From Limnomonas spitsbergensis (Eukaryota > Chlorophyta > Chlorophyceae > Chlamydomonadales), in contig JAYJMM010000079.1 of the NCBI GenBank assembly GCA_037349105.1, positions 1,178,001-1,242,000 of the forward strand: a stretch of DNA of 64,000 bases. The letters are read 5' to 3'. How positions within the stretch are numbered: the first letter of the stretch is position 1; each line of letters starts with the position of its first letter. The notes beneath the pieces are model-generated. The model was not told where the DNA came from and made no database searches. It saw only the letters and a list, made by a program, of their open reading frames with translations. Below, piece after piece: positions 10,062 through 21,600 of the stretch. Made by a program: the position numbers and the translations under genes.

Positions 10062-13000
10062 ATGGCATCCGTTCTTCGATCGATCGCGTCACGATCCAGC
10101 GCCTTCGTGTCAGCGCCAATGGCGCCGGTCAGGCGCGTTGTCATGGCGGTAAGAGCTTGGCACCTCATCCACTCGGACCAAGCTATTTATAGTTTCAAAC
10201 AAATTTTGATGCATGCCGCGAAAATCTCTGATGGGCTGGCTTTAGTCTTCTCTTGGCCAAGCTGACGGCTTCTCGTGTGGCTGAGGCGTGTCCCTTTTTG
10301 TTTCTTGTTGCTGCCCACAGCCTGTCAAGGTGACCACAGTCGTTCAAGTGGAGGCGAAGCTTAAGCTTAAAACGCGAAAGGTGAGGCGCCGCACTGGGAT
10401 GAGGGTCGGCCCTCCAGTTCAGGTAGGCTAGGGGCCAGGGAAGGGGGGTCAGCGGCTGCTGTTTGTAATTGAGTCTGGCTAGTTTAGATTACGTCACATG
10501 GCAATGCAGCATACGGATACATTTGCGGTACTCTCTAGCAGCGGCTCCCCTTAGCTGGTCATGCACCTGGAAAAACTTTGAGGAATCGCAACGCAGACGA
10601 GGAACAGCGTTGCACATGGGCAAGGTAACCTAACTGGAGGACACACGCGCATGCTGTCAGCGCTATCATAGGACATTGCAGCCATGCCAATGTCCCCGGA
10701 CTCTACCCAAAGAGCTGCTTGCATGGGCATGACTAGTCCAGAAGCTTCCACCCAGACGATGCTACGAGCGTTGCAAAGGAAAAGGAATGCAAGAGCTTGG
10801 AAACAGCAGGACTTCCCCATCATGCATTTTCTGTGTCAATTGGGGATCTTGGGTTACAAGGGCCCGTCGCTGCTGCGTCTAGGGGTACTCCTTTGCTTAA
10901 AACGAAACAAAGCCTTTATCGTACATTGCCACACAAAGCCACGCATGGCCACCCTACTGCCCTGATGGCGAAGAGGCCCGGGCCATGAACAGCCCAGTTC
11001 AGGAACATCTTAGCAGAGGCCAAGTAAGCCATGGATCCCTCAGCAGCCGAGACCACCCTCCTTTAGCTGACGTGTGGACAGGGTCATTGGGCGTCAGTCA
11101 GTCAAACATAGGCGGACCAATGGGAGGTATATCTAATACCTCACAAGGCCCTGATCATCGTCGTTGGGATTGATCATCTCATATCATGTGGCCATGTTGG
11201 TCGGATGGATGGTTGGTCCCATGCCGTAATGCGGTTGGTCGGGTGACTGGGTTGTCCCGTAATATGGTTGATTGGGTGACTGGGTTGTCGCGTGACTATT
11301 TAGGGTTTAGGGTTGACTGGTTGGTCTCATGCTGCGTATAATGCTTGTCCAGGTGGGGAGATGTATGTAGCCCATTAGCCCCCATGCCCAGAGCCCGGTA
11401 GAAGATGTTTGGTAGAAGATGCCCAGTGCCCAGTAGAAGATGTGTAGTAGAGGATGCCTGGTGCCCCTATGCTGAATGTTGCCCCCATGCTGAATGCCTG
11501 GTAGAGGATGTAGGGCTTTAGGGCAAGGTGAAGATGCCTGATAGTGGATGCAGGGAAATGTAGGCAAGGGGAAACATGCCAGCCTATGGAAGCAAACTGC
11601 ATTAAACAAAAGGGTGTTAAAGCAGGTATGGATTACATTTAACAAGATTTCGGTGTACCGGGGAGGGAAGTGCTGGGTACGTTGTACATAAGTAATTTGG
11701 TGCGCTGCAGGCGCAGGCCCCTAGAAGCATGCTGCCAGTATCGGACACGGGACGCAGGATGTGGCGGCTACGCAGTGGGGCCTTACCAGTAGCCTGTCCT
11801 AAATGGGGCATGGGACATAGGACATGCACCGCAACTGGGCCTGACCAGCACCCTGTCTTGATTCGGACATCAGACATGGGCCACGAGGGGGGGCGGTTAC
11901 GCAACTGGGCCTGACCAGTACCCTGTCTTGAATCGGACATCAGACATGGGCCACGAGGGGGGGCGGCTAATCGGGCCTCACCAGCACCCTGTCCTGATGC
12001 CTGCGGTGCTGGACAAGTAGGCTGTGCTCAGTCCTGTGGTGGGCAGACGAGAGGCCAGGTCCTATGAGCCAGCATGGCTGAATGGGATGGACAAGTGGTC
12101 AGGCCTGATTAGCCTGCATGGCTGGTGGAGCTCGGTCCCGCAGGTCGTAGATTGGTCCAGGTTTCGTCCTGAGCGTGCTTAAGGCAGCCATGGGGCGGCT
12201 TGCCAAAGTTCGAGGCAAAAAAAGAAACCCTTGTGGTGACCGTCCGCCGACTCCAGTGTGTCTTTTTCTACGACTCAGCTACATGTCAGCTACACTCCGG
12301 CCTCTGGCCAGAGGCCCCATTTGTGGCCAGCCCCGCCGCATTGGCCGCTAGCCGCAGGCCGGTCCAGGTTTGGTCCCGTATCGGGCCTTTGGCGGCCGCG
12401 GGCGGCCTGCCAAAGGTGTATTCGTAGCCGTAAAAATAAACGCTGGTATGCTCCCCCTCTTGCCCCCCCCCCACTTGTGCGGCAGTCGGCTGCCAAGCGC
12501 ATGAGGGTGACATCCTGCCCGCTGCTCTCCATGTGGCTATTTGTGATGATTGACTGACCGTCTGCCTGCTCCCCCCCTTGCATCCCTCCCCACTTGTGTG
12601 GCAGTCTGCTGCCAAGCGCTTCAAGGTGACGGGCACTGGAAAGGTGATGGCGCGCCATGCCGGCAAGCAGCATTTCAATGAGAAGATGACTCGCGACAAG
12701 ATCAGGTGAGAGAGGCATTTCGATGGAAAGAGTACCACTTGACAAGATCAGGTTTTCCGGGGATTACGGGTTTCATTTCAGAGTGCACAGCATTTCAATG
12801 AGAAGATGACTGAATGAATCTTGACAAGGTCCGGTGGGAAGGGCAGGCGGAGAGAACACAATGCACACTATGCACACTAGGTGTGTCTGTTTTTTTGACT
12901 TCATTTGCTTTCAGAATGTACAGCTCTGAAGTGTGCCCAATTAGGAGATGCCTCGGCGGCATTGATGTGCACGCGTTCAATTAACAGAAGAGCATGGCAG

Positions 13001-14141
13001 GTTCAGCTCTCGTCAGGAACATTTGTTTTGCTTTCGGCGCCCTAGCTGACTTGCACGGGCCTGCCTGCGGTACAAGGTCCGCATACCTCCCAGTCTTTGG
13101 TCGGGAGCTTAACTCAGATATAGGTTTAACGTTCGGCCATGTGCGGCTGGAAGGGGATGGGTAAACTCAATTACATCTTGATTCCTTGCTGGGTTGAACC
13201 AGGGGGGGGGAGCCACAAGGGCTGGATCTAGGCCATTTTTTTGCAGATCCGGCCCCCGTGGCTTCCTACCCCCTGGTTAAAACCTGTACCCGTAACCCTA
13301 AACCCTACAATTTGAATCCCGTGGAGGCCATGTCATGTGGGACAAGAAAACGCAACCTGCAGGGAAGAATTGTGTGGAATGCAGGGTTAACCCTACACCC
13401 TGAGACCACCTAAACCCTAAACTAGTGATACCTGGCTCTGCCTTCTACAATGCAGAAACCATGGAGACCTTACGTCATGTGTGACTAGAATACTTAACCC
13501 CTGGGGAGATATGTGTGGAACGTGGGGAAGAAAAAGTGTGGAATGTATCTGGTTGCTCCCTGGTGGTGCCTTCCTTAAGGCAGACTTTCACGTCCGGCAG
13601 ACCGTGTTGGGAAGCGTGCACTCTCTGACCCCTGCGCCATGAGGGCCATGCGCCTCCCTCGACAGACCTGAGGAAGCCTGTGTCATGTCACATGATGCAC
13701 CCCTGCCCCCGCCGCTCACCAAGCAACCCCATTCCCTGCCCGCCCCTGCCCCTCGCCAATCAACCCGCCTCTCACCAAGCGTCCCACCCCCCCTGCCTGC
13801 CTCGGCCCCCTCATCCGCCCTAGTACGCACCAAGCGTCCCCACCTCCCTGCCGCCCCGCTCCCACCGCCCCTGCCCTTTACCTGCCACAGCCCCACACCT
13901 AGCATCCCTGCCTGCCATCGCCCCACACCCAGCACCCCAATCCCCTGCCTGCTTGTGAACCCCGTCTCTTACCAAGGGCCCCCGTCCCCTGCCTGCCCCT
14001 TTCTTCGCCAAGCCCACACACACCCCTCACCAAGCACCCATGTCCCGCTTTCTCAGGGAGAAGTCCAAGATGTTCCAAATTGAGGGCGCCAACCTCGCCA
14101 ACGCGATCAAATGTCTGCCCAACCACAAGATCGGAAAGTGA
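10062..14141 (+). CDS. Plastid 50S ribosomal protein bL35 (nuclear-encoded), 4 exons, 110 aa
   Basis: Exons are 10062-10148, 10321-10380, 12605-12705 and 14057-14141. All introns are GT-AG and the phases are consistent. Residues 1 to about 33 are rich in Ser, Ala, Arg and Val with no acidic residue, as expected of an organelle presequence. From residue 43 the protein reads [20 protein letters not shown] and continues [10 protein letters not shown], which is the core of bacterial/plastid bL35, a small basic protein of the large subunit. The C-terminus ends NHKIGK. The presequence type and green-lineage context favour the plastid over the mitochondrion, but this is inferred. Intron 2 holds several minisatellites and a family-A element. 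Fragments of exon 3 are duplicated on both sides of it, and a C-rich tract precedes exon 4. Confidence 0.92.
11160..11330. repeat. GGTGACTGGGTTGTC repeat in bL35 intron 2
   Basis: About four degenerate copies of a unit of about 28-37 bp built on TGGTTG.TCGGGTGACTGGGT. Confidence 0.7.
11385..11560. repeat. AGAAGATGCC-type repeat in bL35 intron 2
   Basis: Degenerate units of 15-45 bp built on GCCCAGTAGAAGATG and CATGCTGAATG. Confidence 0.6.
11740..12000. repeat. Tandem repeat of about 65-70 bp, four copies, in bL35 intron 2
   Basis: Each copy contains GGGCCTGACCAGCACCCTGT, then TTGATTCGGACATCAGACATG, and most end GAGGGGGGGCGG. The copies at 11830-11960 are nearly identical, so amplification is recent. 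Confidence 0.85.
12253..12446 (+). mobile_element. Family-A interspersed element in bL35 intron 2
   Basis: A 194-bp element. The left end CCAGTGTGTCTTTTTCTACG is imperfectly inverted at the right end (…CCGTAAAAATAAACGCTGG). The body shows the family signature: GACTCAGCTACATGTCAGCT, then GGCC.CATTTGTGGCCAG, then GGTCCAGGTTTGGTCCC and CGGCCTGCCAAAGG. No coding capacity. Confidence 0.85.
12478..12515 (+). repeat. Duplicated acceptor edge of bL35 exon 3
   Basis: ACTTGTGCGGCAGTCGGCTG and the following CCAAGCGCATGAGGGTGAC match the acceptor and first codons of exon 3 at 12593-12625, with a few substitutions. The copy would encode SAAKRMRVT instead of SAAKRFKVT and lacks a matching donor. Confidence 0.85.
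12706..12840 (+). repeat. Duplicated donor-side fragments of bL35 exon 3
   Basis: Two fragments echo the end of exon 3. About 12715-12755 repeats GGCATTTCGATG…CTTGACAAGATCAGGT, and 12785-12835 repeats CAGCATTTCAATGAGAAGAT then GACAAGGTCCGGTG. Each again carries a GT-containing donor-like end. Confidence 0.8.
13195..13280. repeat. Imperfect inverted repeat (foldback) in bL35 intron 3
   Basis: Arms of about 35 bp (AACCAGGGGGGGG…GGATCT and AGATCC…CCCCCTGGTT) surround a 15-base loop with a T run. This would form a strong hairpin in DNA or pre-mRNA. Confidence 0.85.
13690..14050 (+). repeat. C-rich degenerate array directly upstream of bL35 exon 4
   Basis: Loose repeats of CCCCTGCCTGCC and CACCAAGC units form a pyrimidine-rich tract of about 360 bp that runs into the exon 4 acceptor at 14056. 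This is an extreme enlargement of a normal polypyrimidine tract. Confidence 0.7.
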
Positions 14142-14569
14142 GCGAGACAACGGCACCCCGCTCTTTCCATCCTGCCAACGCTGCCCTTCCTGAATCTCCC
14201 CGCGAGACTAGGCCACTGAGGGGCTGAGTGGACACGGGAAGGGGAAGAGGGTTGGCTGGCTGCTTGCTTCGTTGTGCCTCAACTCATTCGCCGTGACGGA
14301 CGACCTGCTTATAGCCACTGCCTGGCGATTTAGAAAGGAGCATGCAGAAGGAAGGAAAAGGGAGGTCACTTTGTTTCCATGGAAGACATGAGCACACGGC
14401 CAGACTGGTTGTGGCAGATTAGGCCATAGCCTGGCTATGCCAATTTTTGTCGGTCGCTGCTAACCCAAGCTGCGGGCCGATTGGTGTTGGCTGACGTAAT
14501 TAACAGAATGGAAGCTGTACATCAGATGCGTCTCCTAGCCAGTCATCCGTGTTAATTTAAGCGCGCTTT

Positions 14570-14735
14570 GGCTACAATCCAGGCACCTGACGGTCAAAGG
14601 CCGGCGGGCCTGGTGCAGCAAGCCCTGCTGCTTGGAACACCAGCAGCAAGCTGTTTGAGGTTTGGCCCCCATCAGTCCTGTGGTGGCCACGCAGCGTCTT
14701 GCCAAAGGTAGTCTTTCGCGCACTCAAGTAAAAAA
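14570..14735 (+). mobile_element. Family-A interspersed fragment
   Basis: Contains the family-A signatures GGTGCAGCAAGCCCTGCTGC, GAGGTTTGGCCCCCATC and TCTTGCCAAAGGTAGTC. The ends are degraded. Confidence 0.7.
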
Positions 14736-14748
14736 GTGGTAGGTCAAA

Positions 14749-15158
14749 AACGTTACATCTCTGGGCCCGCTCTAAGCTCGGCCGCAAGGGCGCCCCAAAA
14801 GTGGTAGGTAATCCAGCATTCCCAATCAGCGGAATGATTTCTTGAGTGAAGCACCTGAACTGTGTTTGACGATGGTGGGCGGCGACATAGATCAATGCTG
14901 TTACATCCCAGGCCCCTGCTCACAGTGAAATTGGCGGAGCTAAGTTGAGGTAAGAGGGGTTAAGGGAAGAGAGTGTTACTACCATATCTAAGGTTGATTA
15001 ATGGAACCCGCTTAACAATCCTCCATCCCCCGTCTTGACTGCTGGTTTCAACATACCTTGGTCTGCTTTGCCTTTCCTTTTGTTCCTTTCCCTCCCTCTT
15101 CCTTCTGAACAGTTGGGCGCCCTCGGCCGAGCTTTCAGCGGGCTCAGAGGCGTAACGT
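14749..15158. mobile_element. MITE-like element, family D, long form (about 410 bp)
   Basis: The outer ends are imperfect inverted repeats of about 48 bp. The left end starts AACGTTACATCTCTGGGC and includes CTCGGCCG.AAGGGCGCCC; the right end includes GGGCGCCCTCGGCCGAGC and ends GCGTAACGTT. No protein is encoded inside. Confidence 0.85.
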
Positions 15159-15409
15159 TCTTGATTTCTGGGTTCACCATACCTGCCCCCATCAAAAAGG
15201 AGGTGGATGGCATCGCTGCACCATGGTCCAGGTTGTGCATGGTAGCTGAAATTGAGCTCCGTTATTCCCTACCAGCCCCACACGGCCGAGCAATCAGCAG
15301 GGCCCAGCGGGTATGCACCGTTTTAAACATAACAACCTTTGCTCAGCTTACCATTCCAAGTTGAACCATGCAACGGATGTTCAATTGCTCATGAGCTTGA
15401 TGAGTCATT

Positions 15410-15556
15410 AACGTTACACTTCTGGGCTCTGCCCTCATACGCTTGATTTGTACCAGGCCACGACAACCGTTGCTTAGCTTGTTCTTGATACTAATTCTTG
15501 AACCTTTAGGCGCCCACGCGGTCGAGCCTTTTGAGCAGGGCCCAGAGGTGTAACGT
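15410..15556. mobile_element. MITE-like element, family D, short form (about 147 bp)
   Basis: The left end AACGTTACACTTCTGGGCTC is inverted at the right end, which reads GAGCAGGGCCCAGAGGTGTAACGT. A further single end of the same family lies at about 15270-15325. Confidence 0.85.
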
Positions 15557-15638
15557 CATGGACTCATTCTTGAACCTCAAAGAAGGCGGGGCTTCACCGG
15601 CAAAGTAGCTGCCCGCTCGCTCGTTACGCACGACCTCA

Positions 15639-18600
15639 TCACAGGCGGCTTTGCTGTGACGGCGCAGTCTCAAACTCGGTCATCACACGTTGGACCACCA
15701 TGTCGGCCAGGCGATACACGTCCTGCCAGTTTGCATCCCATGCCTTGAATCCTCCCTCCTGCGCACAGACAAGAACAATTCGACCACAGCGTTTAGGTGT
15801 CTAATGTGCTAAATTAGGTGTCTAATGCGCACAGACAAGTAGAATACGAATGGTGAGATGGATAAGACCATGGCGTTTGGATGTCCAACGTGCTAAATTA
15901 ATCATGGGCATGCCCACCCAAACCATGCATTAGCATTGATTGAATCTGCAGGGTTACATGAATATTTCACTACCCTAAACTTTAGATTCGTGTTTATGGT
16001 TAGGGTTTAGTGAGGAGGGTTCAGGGTTTGGAGGGCTGCGCCAGCCGACGAAGAGTGACGAACCCCTAAGGAACGCATCGTAGCAGATGTTGCTTTAAGG
16101 TAAAACATGGAGCGTCGGACACTAGGCAATACACCATTAATCCTCTATCATGTGCATGGGCACCCTTCGGGAATCTTGGGTTCCTAGGGCCCGTCGCTGC
16201 TGCATCTGGGGTTACTCCTGTGCTGAATATGGCCACTTGCATGGGCATCCTTAATCCTGTGCATGGGCACCCCATCCCCCCCCACCACCCGGCTGATGAG
16301 AGGTAAGGCCAGGTCCCTCCCTGATGACTCACCTTCAGCGCTAGGGCCAGCTTCATGCACAGCTCAGTCTCGGGGCCGGGCGCGGCGGCGCGGCCGCCCT
16401 TTGCACCGAAAGCCCCGACCCGATCCCGCGCCAGTTTCTGCAATTGCATCCAGGCAAGTGGCACGGGCAAATAGGCATGCATGCGGCTGAATTATATTGT
16501 CGGGTATCACATGCATACCGGTACGTGCAGCTGATTAGAATCGGCAGGTGTCACATGCATACCGGTACGTGCGGCCAATTTAAATTGGCAGGTGTGGGGC
16601 GTCAAATGCTTGCGTGCGGCTGACTTCAATTGTCGGGTATCACATGCATAGCGGTACGTGCGGCCAATTTAAGTTGGCAGGTGTCATATGCATGCTTGCG
16701 GCCGATTAAGATTGTCGGGTGTCACATGCATGCGTGCGTCACCTTCAGCAGTGTGGCCAATAAGTGCCTCTATCCTGAGATCAAGACCCTGGCCCACGCC
16801 CGTACCTGAGATTGCATCATCCAGGCAGGTGGCACGGGCAAAGGTGTGACCAATGCACCCAGACAGGTGGCACATGCAAAAGTGTGGCCACTGCATTTAG
16901 GTAGGTGGCACGTGCAAGCCTCTGAAGTGTGGATGCTGGAAAGCCCAAGCACAACCACAACGCATGAACTGTGTCATGAAAAGCTCCCTCAGCCATGCCC
17001 CAGTATTGGGTTTAGACATGCACCATAAATTCTGTTCCATACCGGGGTTCATACCTGATCCATACCCAGGTTCATACCTGCATGAGGATGCGACTGTCCC
17101 CCTCAGCAAACTTGCAGCACTGCAAGTAGTCCATGCGTTCAAAGCCGGTGCCTAAGCGGGGAACGTGTGTCAGGGTTCAGAGAGTCAGACAGTGCCATGC
17201 AGTCCCCATGCCAAGCAGTCCCCATGCCATGCAGTCCCCATGCCATGCAGTCCTCATGCCACGCAGTCCCCACGCCATGCAGTCCCCATGCAGTCCCCAT
17301 GCTATGCAATCCTCATGCAGTCACCATGCCATACAGTCCCCATGCCATGCAGTCCCCATGCAGTCCCCATGGCAAACTTGCAGCAACACAGGTAGTCCAT
17401 GCAGTGCATGCACTCAAAACCGGTGTCCATGCAGCAGAGAAGGGGAATTGTGTCAGAAGTTTCAGATGCTCTGGACACTGCCAGAGTAGAGGTCTGTGGT
17501 CCGCTGGTCCTAGGCGGGAAAACAAAATCTTTAAAAAAAACAGGCAAGATACGAGCCCTTGTGTGCTAAACATATGTTGCCACGGCAAGGTCGTTTATTT
17601 TCTGGTTGGCGCAATATTTGGGCAGGCGTAAATGTCTTAAATTCTGAAGGTTCAGGCTAAAACGATTGAGTTTCAGCCAGGACAGAGGTCAGGCCATGAC
17701 AGCAAGCATGATAGCATATTTGTGTCCGTGTTGTCTCTCTCTCTGGCCATGAGCAATATACCACCCCCTTCAGCACGCAACCTGAACCACCCACCTGCCC
17801 TGAGCTAGAACTCTTTAGCTGTGAAGCCTGCAGCCTCAACCACCCACCCAACATGACCGCGAACTCTTGACCCTAAAGCGCGAACTCCTGACCCTAACGC
17901 CTGCAGCCATTGCAGCGTCACCCACCCACCTGCCATGAGCGCAAAGCTGCCAACCTCTTGCTTCAGCCTGTGGCACAGCTCAATGCTTGTCTCGATACAC
18001 CGGACCTGAGATGAGGGCGGCAGCTCTGATGTCAAAGGGAGTGACAGGATCTAGAAGCAGGATCTAGGAGCAGGATCTGGGGTGGGATCTAGGAGCGGGA
18101 TCTAGGAGATAGATCTTACAGCGGGATTTGTGACTGGGGTAAAAATAGCAAGAAACAAGCAGCTAGGGACACCGTATACACGCAGTTGCGTTTCCCATCA
18201 GAAGGTAGCCAAATCTAGGATCTAGGAGCGGGATCTAGGAGCGGGAGCAGTTTAGCATGCACAGCATGGTATATAGGCCATTGCGCGGACGTGGCCTAGG
18301 CCCATGCCGTAATGTTTCCTTAACCCTCACGTCCCTGCGGGGCGTAGTTTTCTTCCTTTCTTTCTACAGGCCATTGTATCGTCTCAATACTCCGAACCTG
18401 ATATGTGGGTGGCTGCTCCGACGTCAAGGGAGGTGGCAGGATGCCAGGATCTAGGAGCGGGATGTAGGCCGGCGGGAGCATGGAGCGGGATCAAGGATCG
18501 AGGATGTAGGCTCTAGGAGCGGGATTTAGGCTGGCGGGAGCTTGGAGCGGGATCAAGGAGCGTGATCAGTATAGCATGAGCACAAGACACAAGCCATGGC

Positions 18601-21600
18601 AGCTCCAAACGCGGCTTGTTCCATCCTCCTTCCATTCCCTGGACCTAGCATTCTCGACACTGTTTTCACCTTTTTGACACTATTTCCATTATTTACGCTA
18701 TTTTTACATCATTTCCGCTATTTTTACCACATATTTCGTGAGAAATCTCCCGCACAAGGACTCAATGAGTGATGGCTGCCATCTTCGACGTTCTGGCAAC
18801 ATGTCATCAACTTCCCAAACAGAGCTGAGGCACTGGGTCTAGTACCGGATCTGCAGAATTCCACGACACGGTTCTTGTAAAGCGCCCATTACCACCCTCC
18901 GGTGTCTGCTGGGCGGGGCTACCATCGTGCTGATAAGGACAAACTTTGAGCAGCCAACAGCCGTGGCCCAAGCAACAGGGCTCGCTGCACCTGGCCCTGC
19001 TAACCTGCGGGCTATGATCAAGATGACGTGCAGCTGAACCGCCTTCTACTACGTAGAGGGCAGGTTCCGGGCCCCACCACGTAGTGGTGGCGCAGGTTTT
19101 GTAACCCTTCAAGCTCCAAGCGCACAATTGGTAGACAGCCACCCTTTGTCCCAATGTGATCCAATGACCCTATTTGTTGCGTGCCTGGCGAGAAAAGGCT
19201 CTTTTCTTTTTACTATTCCCTAAACTATTTTATGCCAGTAAGTGTACGGTATTGAATATTAAATATAAAAGGCGCAAACCCCGCGCACCCTGCGGGTTTT
19301 AACCATCCAGGGGCAAACGGACCTTGACTGCCGCTATGGCGTCGACCATGGCCCGAGGCGGGTTGTCCCCCCGCCGCAGCAACGGGGAGATGCGCGCTTG
19401 CAGCAGGGCGAGGAAGCGGTCTAAGCTGTCCAGACGCTCAGCAGCCTCTTCGTACAGGGCCTGCCATGAAATGGGGGACAGATGCCGGCAGTGTTTCCCT
19501 TCCTAAGCCCGGCTATTTTCCAGCTACAGTTTCAGCTACATTTCAGCTGCAGTTTCAGCTACATTTCACCTGCATTTCAGCTACATTTCAGCTTCACTGT
19601 AAGCTGCACTTTCACCCATATTCCCTCTTCAGTTTCAGCTACATTTCAGCTTCAGTTTCAGCTACATTTCCCCACCATGCCTCGCCTTAGGAGCATCCGA
19701 CAGAGTTAGGAGAGAAACAATAGCGTGCATTCTCAGAGAGGCATCCACCAAGAGGACACCAGAGAAAAGGGAAGCTCAAGACAAGGCTGCACAGCACAGT
19801 AGACTGCAGCTGCTTAATGATCAGCAAGGCCCTAAACCTTAACCCTAAACCCTCATCCAAACAGGGCTGCACAGCACAGCACAGCACAGCACAGCACAGC
19901 ACAGTAGGCTGCGGCTGCTTCATGATCAGCAATGCCCTTAACCTAAACCCTCATCAAAAGAAGGCTGCACAGCACAGCACCGCACCGCACAGCACAGTAG
20001 ACTGCGACTGCTTCATGATCAGTGACGCCCAAACCTAAGCCATAAATACTGATCAAAACAAGGCTGGGCAGCACAGCACTGCACAGTAGACTACGACTGC
20101 TTCAGAATCAGCGACGCTTCCCCGATCAAATGAAAGTGAAGTGCCGCAGCCTGCGGAGTGTGGGACATGCATTGAGCTGCAGAATGTGGCTGAGCGTAGA
20201 TCGTGTCTGAAACGGTTTAGGGCCAAGGGTTGAAGAGGCACACACCTTGTGCTGCGGAATCTGGCTTAGCATGTTCATACTTAATTTGGTTTAGGGTTAA
20301 GGGTTTGGGAGGGGCACACATTGAGCTGCGGAATCTGGCTAAGCGTGGGTCATGCCTGATTGGGTTGAAGGTCAAGGGTTTAATGTTTAGGGTTTAGGAG
20401 GGACACACCTTGAGCTGCGGAATCTGGCTGAGGGTGGGTCGTGCCTGATTGGATTGAAGGTTAAGGGTTTAATGTTTAGGGTTTAGGAGGGACACACCTT
20501 GAGCTGCGGAATCTGGCTGAGGGTGGGTCGTGCCTGATTGGGTTGAAGGTCAAGGGTTTAGGGTTTAGGAGGGACACACCTTGAGCTGCGGAATCTGGCT
20601 GAGGGTGGGTCGTGCCTGATTGGGTTGAAGGTCAAGGGTTTAGGGTTTAGGGTTTAGGAGGGACACACCTTGAGCTGCGGAATCTGGCTGAGGGTGGGTC
20701 GTGCCTGATTGGGTTGAAGGTCAAGGGTTTAGGGTTTAGGGTTTAGGAGGGACACACCTTGAGCTGCGGAATCTGGCTGAGCGTGGGTCATGCCTGATTG
20801 GGTTGAAGGTCAAGGGTTAAGGGTTTAGGGTTTAGGAGGGACATACCTTGAGCTGCGGAATCTGGCTGAGCGTGGGTCATGCCTGATTGGGTTGAAGGTC
20901 AAGGGTTTAATGTTTAGGGTTTAGGAGGGACACACCTTGAGCTGCGGAATCTGGCTGAGCGTGGGTCATGTCTGATTGGGTTGAAGGTCAAGGGTTTAGG
21001 GTTTAGGGTTTAGGAGGGACACACCTTGAGCTGCGGAATCTGGCTGAGCGTGGGTCATGCCTGATTGGTTTGAAGGTTAAGGGTTTAATGTTTAGGGTTT
21101 AGGAGGGACACACCTTGAGCTGCGGAATCTGGCTGAGCGTGGGTCATGTCTGATTGGGTTGAAGGTCAAGGGTTTAGGGTTTAGGGTTTAGGAGGGACAC
21201 ACCTTGAGCTGCGGAATCTGGCTGAGGGTGGGTCGTGCCTGATTGGATTGAAGGTTAAGGGTTTAATGTTTAGGGTTTAGGAGGGACACACCTTGAGCTG
21301 CGGAATCTGGCTGAGGGTGGGTCGTGCCTGATTGGGTTGAAGGTCAAGGGTTTAGGGTTTAGGAGGGACACACCTTGAGCTGCGGAATCTGGCTGAGGGT
21401 GGGTCGTGCCTGATTGGGTTGAAGGTCAAGGGTTTAGGGTTTAGGGTTTAGGAGGGACACACCTTGAGCTGCGGAATCTGGCTGAGGGTGGGTCGTGCCT
21501 GATTGGGTTGAAGGTCAAGGGTTTAGGGTTTAGGGTTTAGGAGGGACACACCTTGAGCTGCGGAATCTGGCTGAGCGTGGGTCATGCCTGATTGGGTTGA

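Noticed and set aside
16745..16808. Candidate extra acyl-CoA oxidase exon (peptide with TGVGQGLDLRIEALIG)
   Set aside because: Including it breaks the phase between exons 13 and 14, and the sequence is a degraded echo of exon 14 edges.
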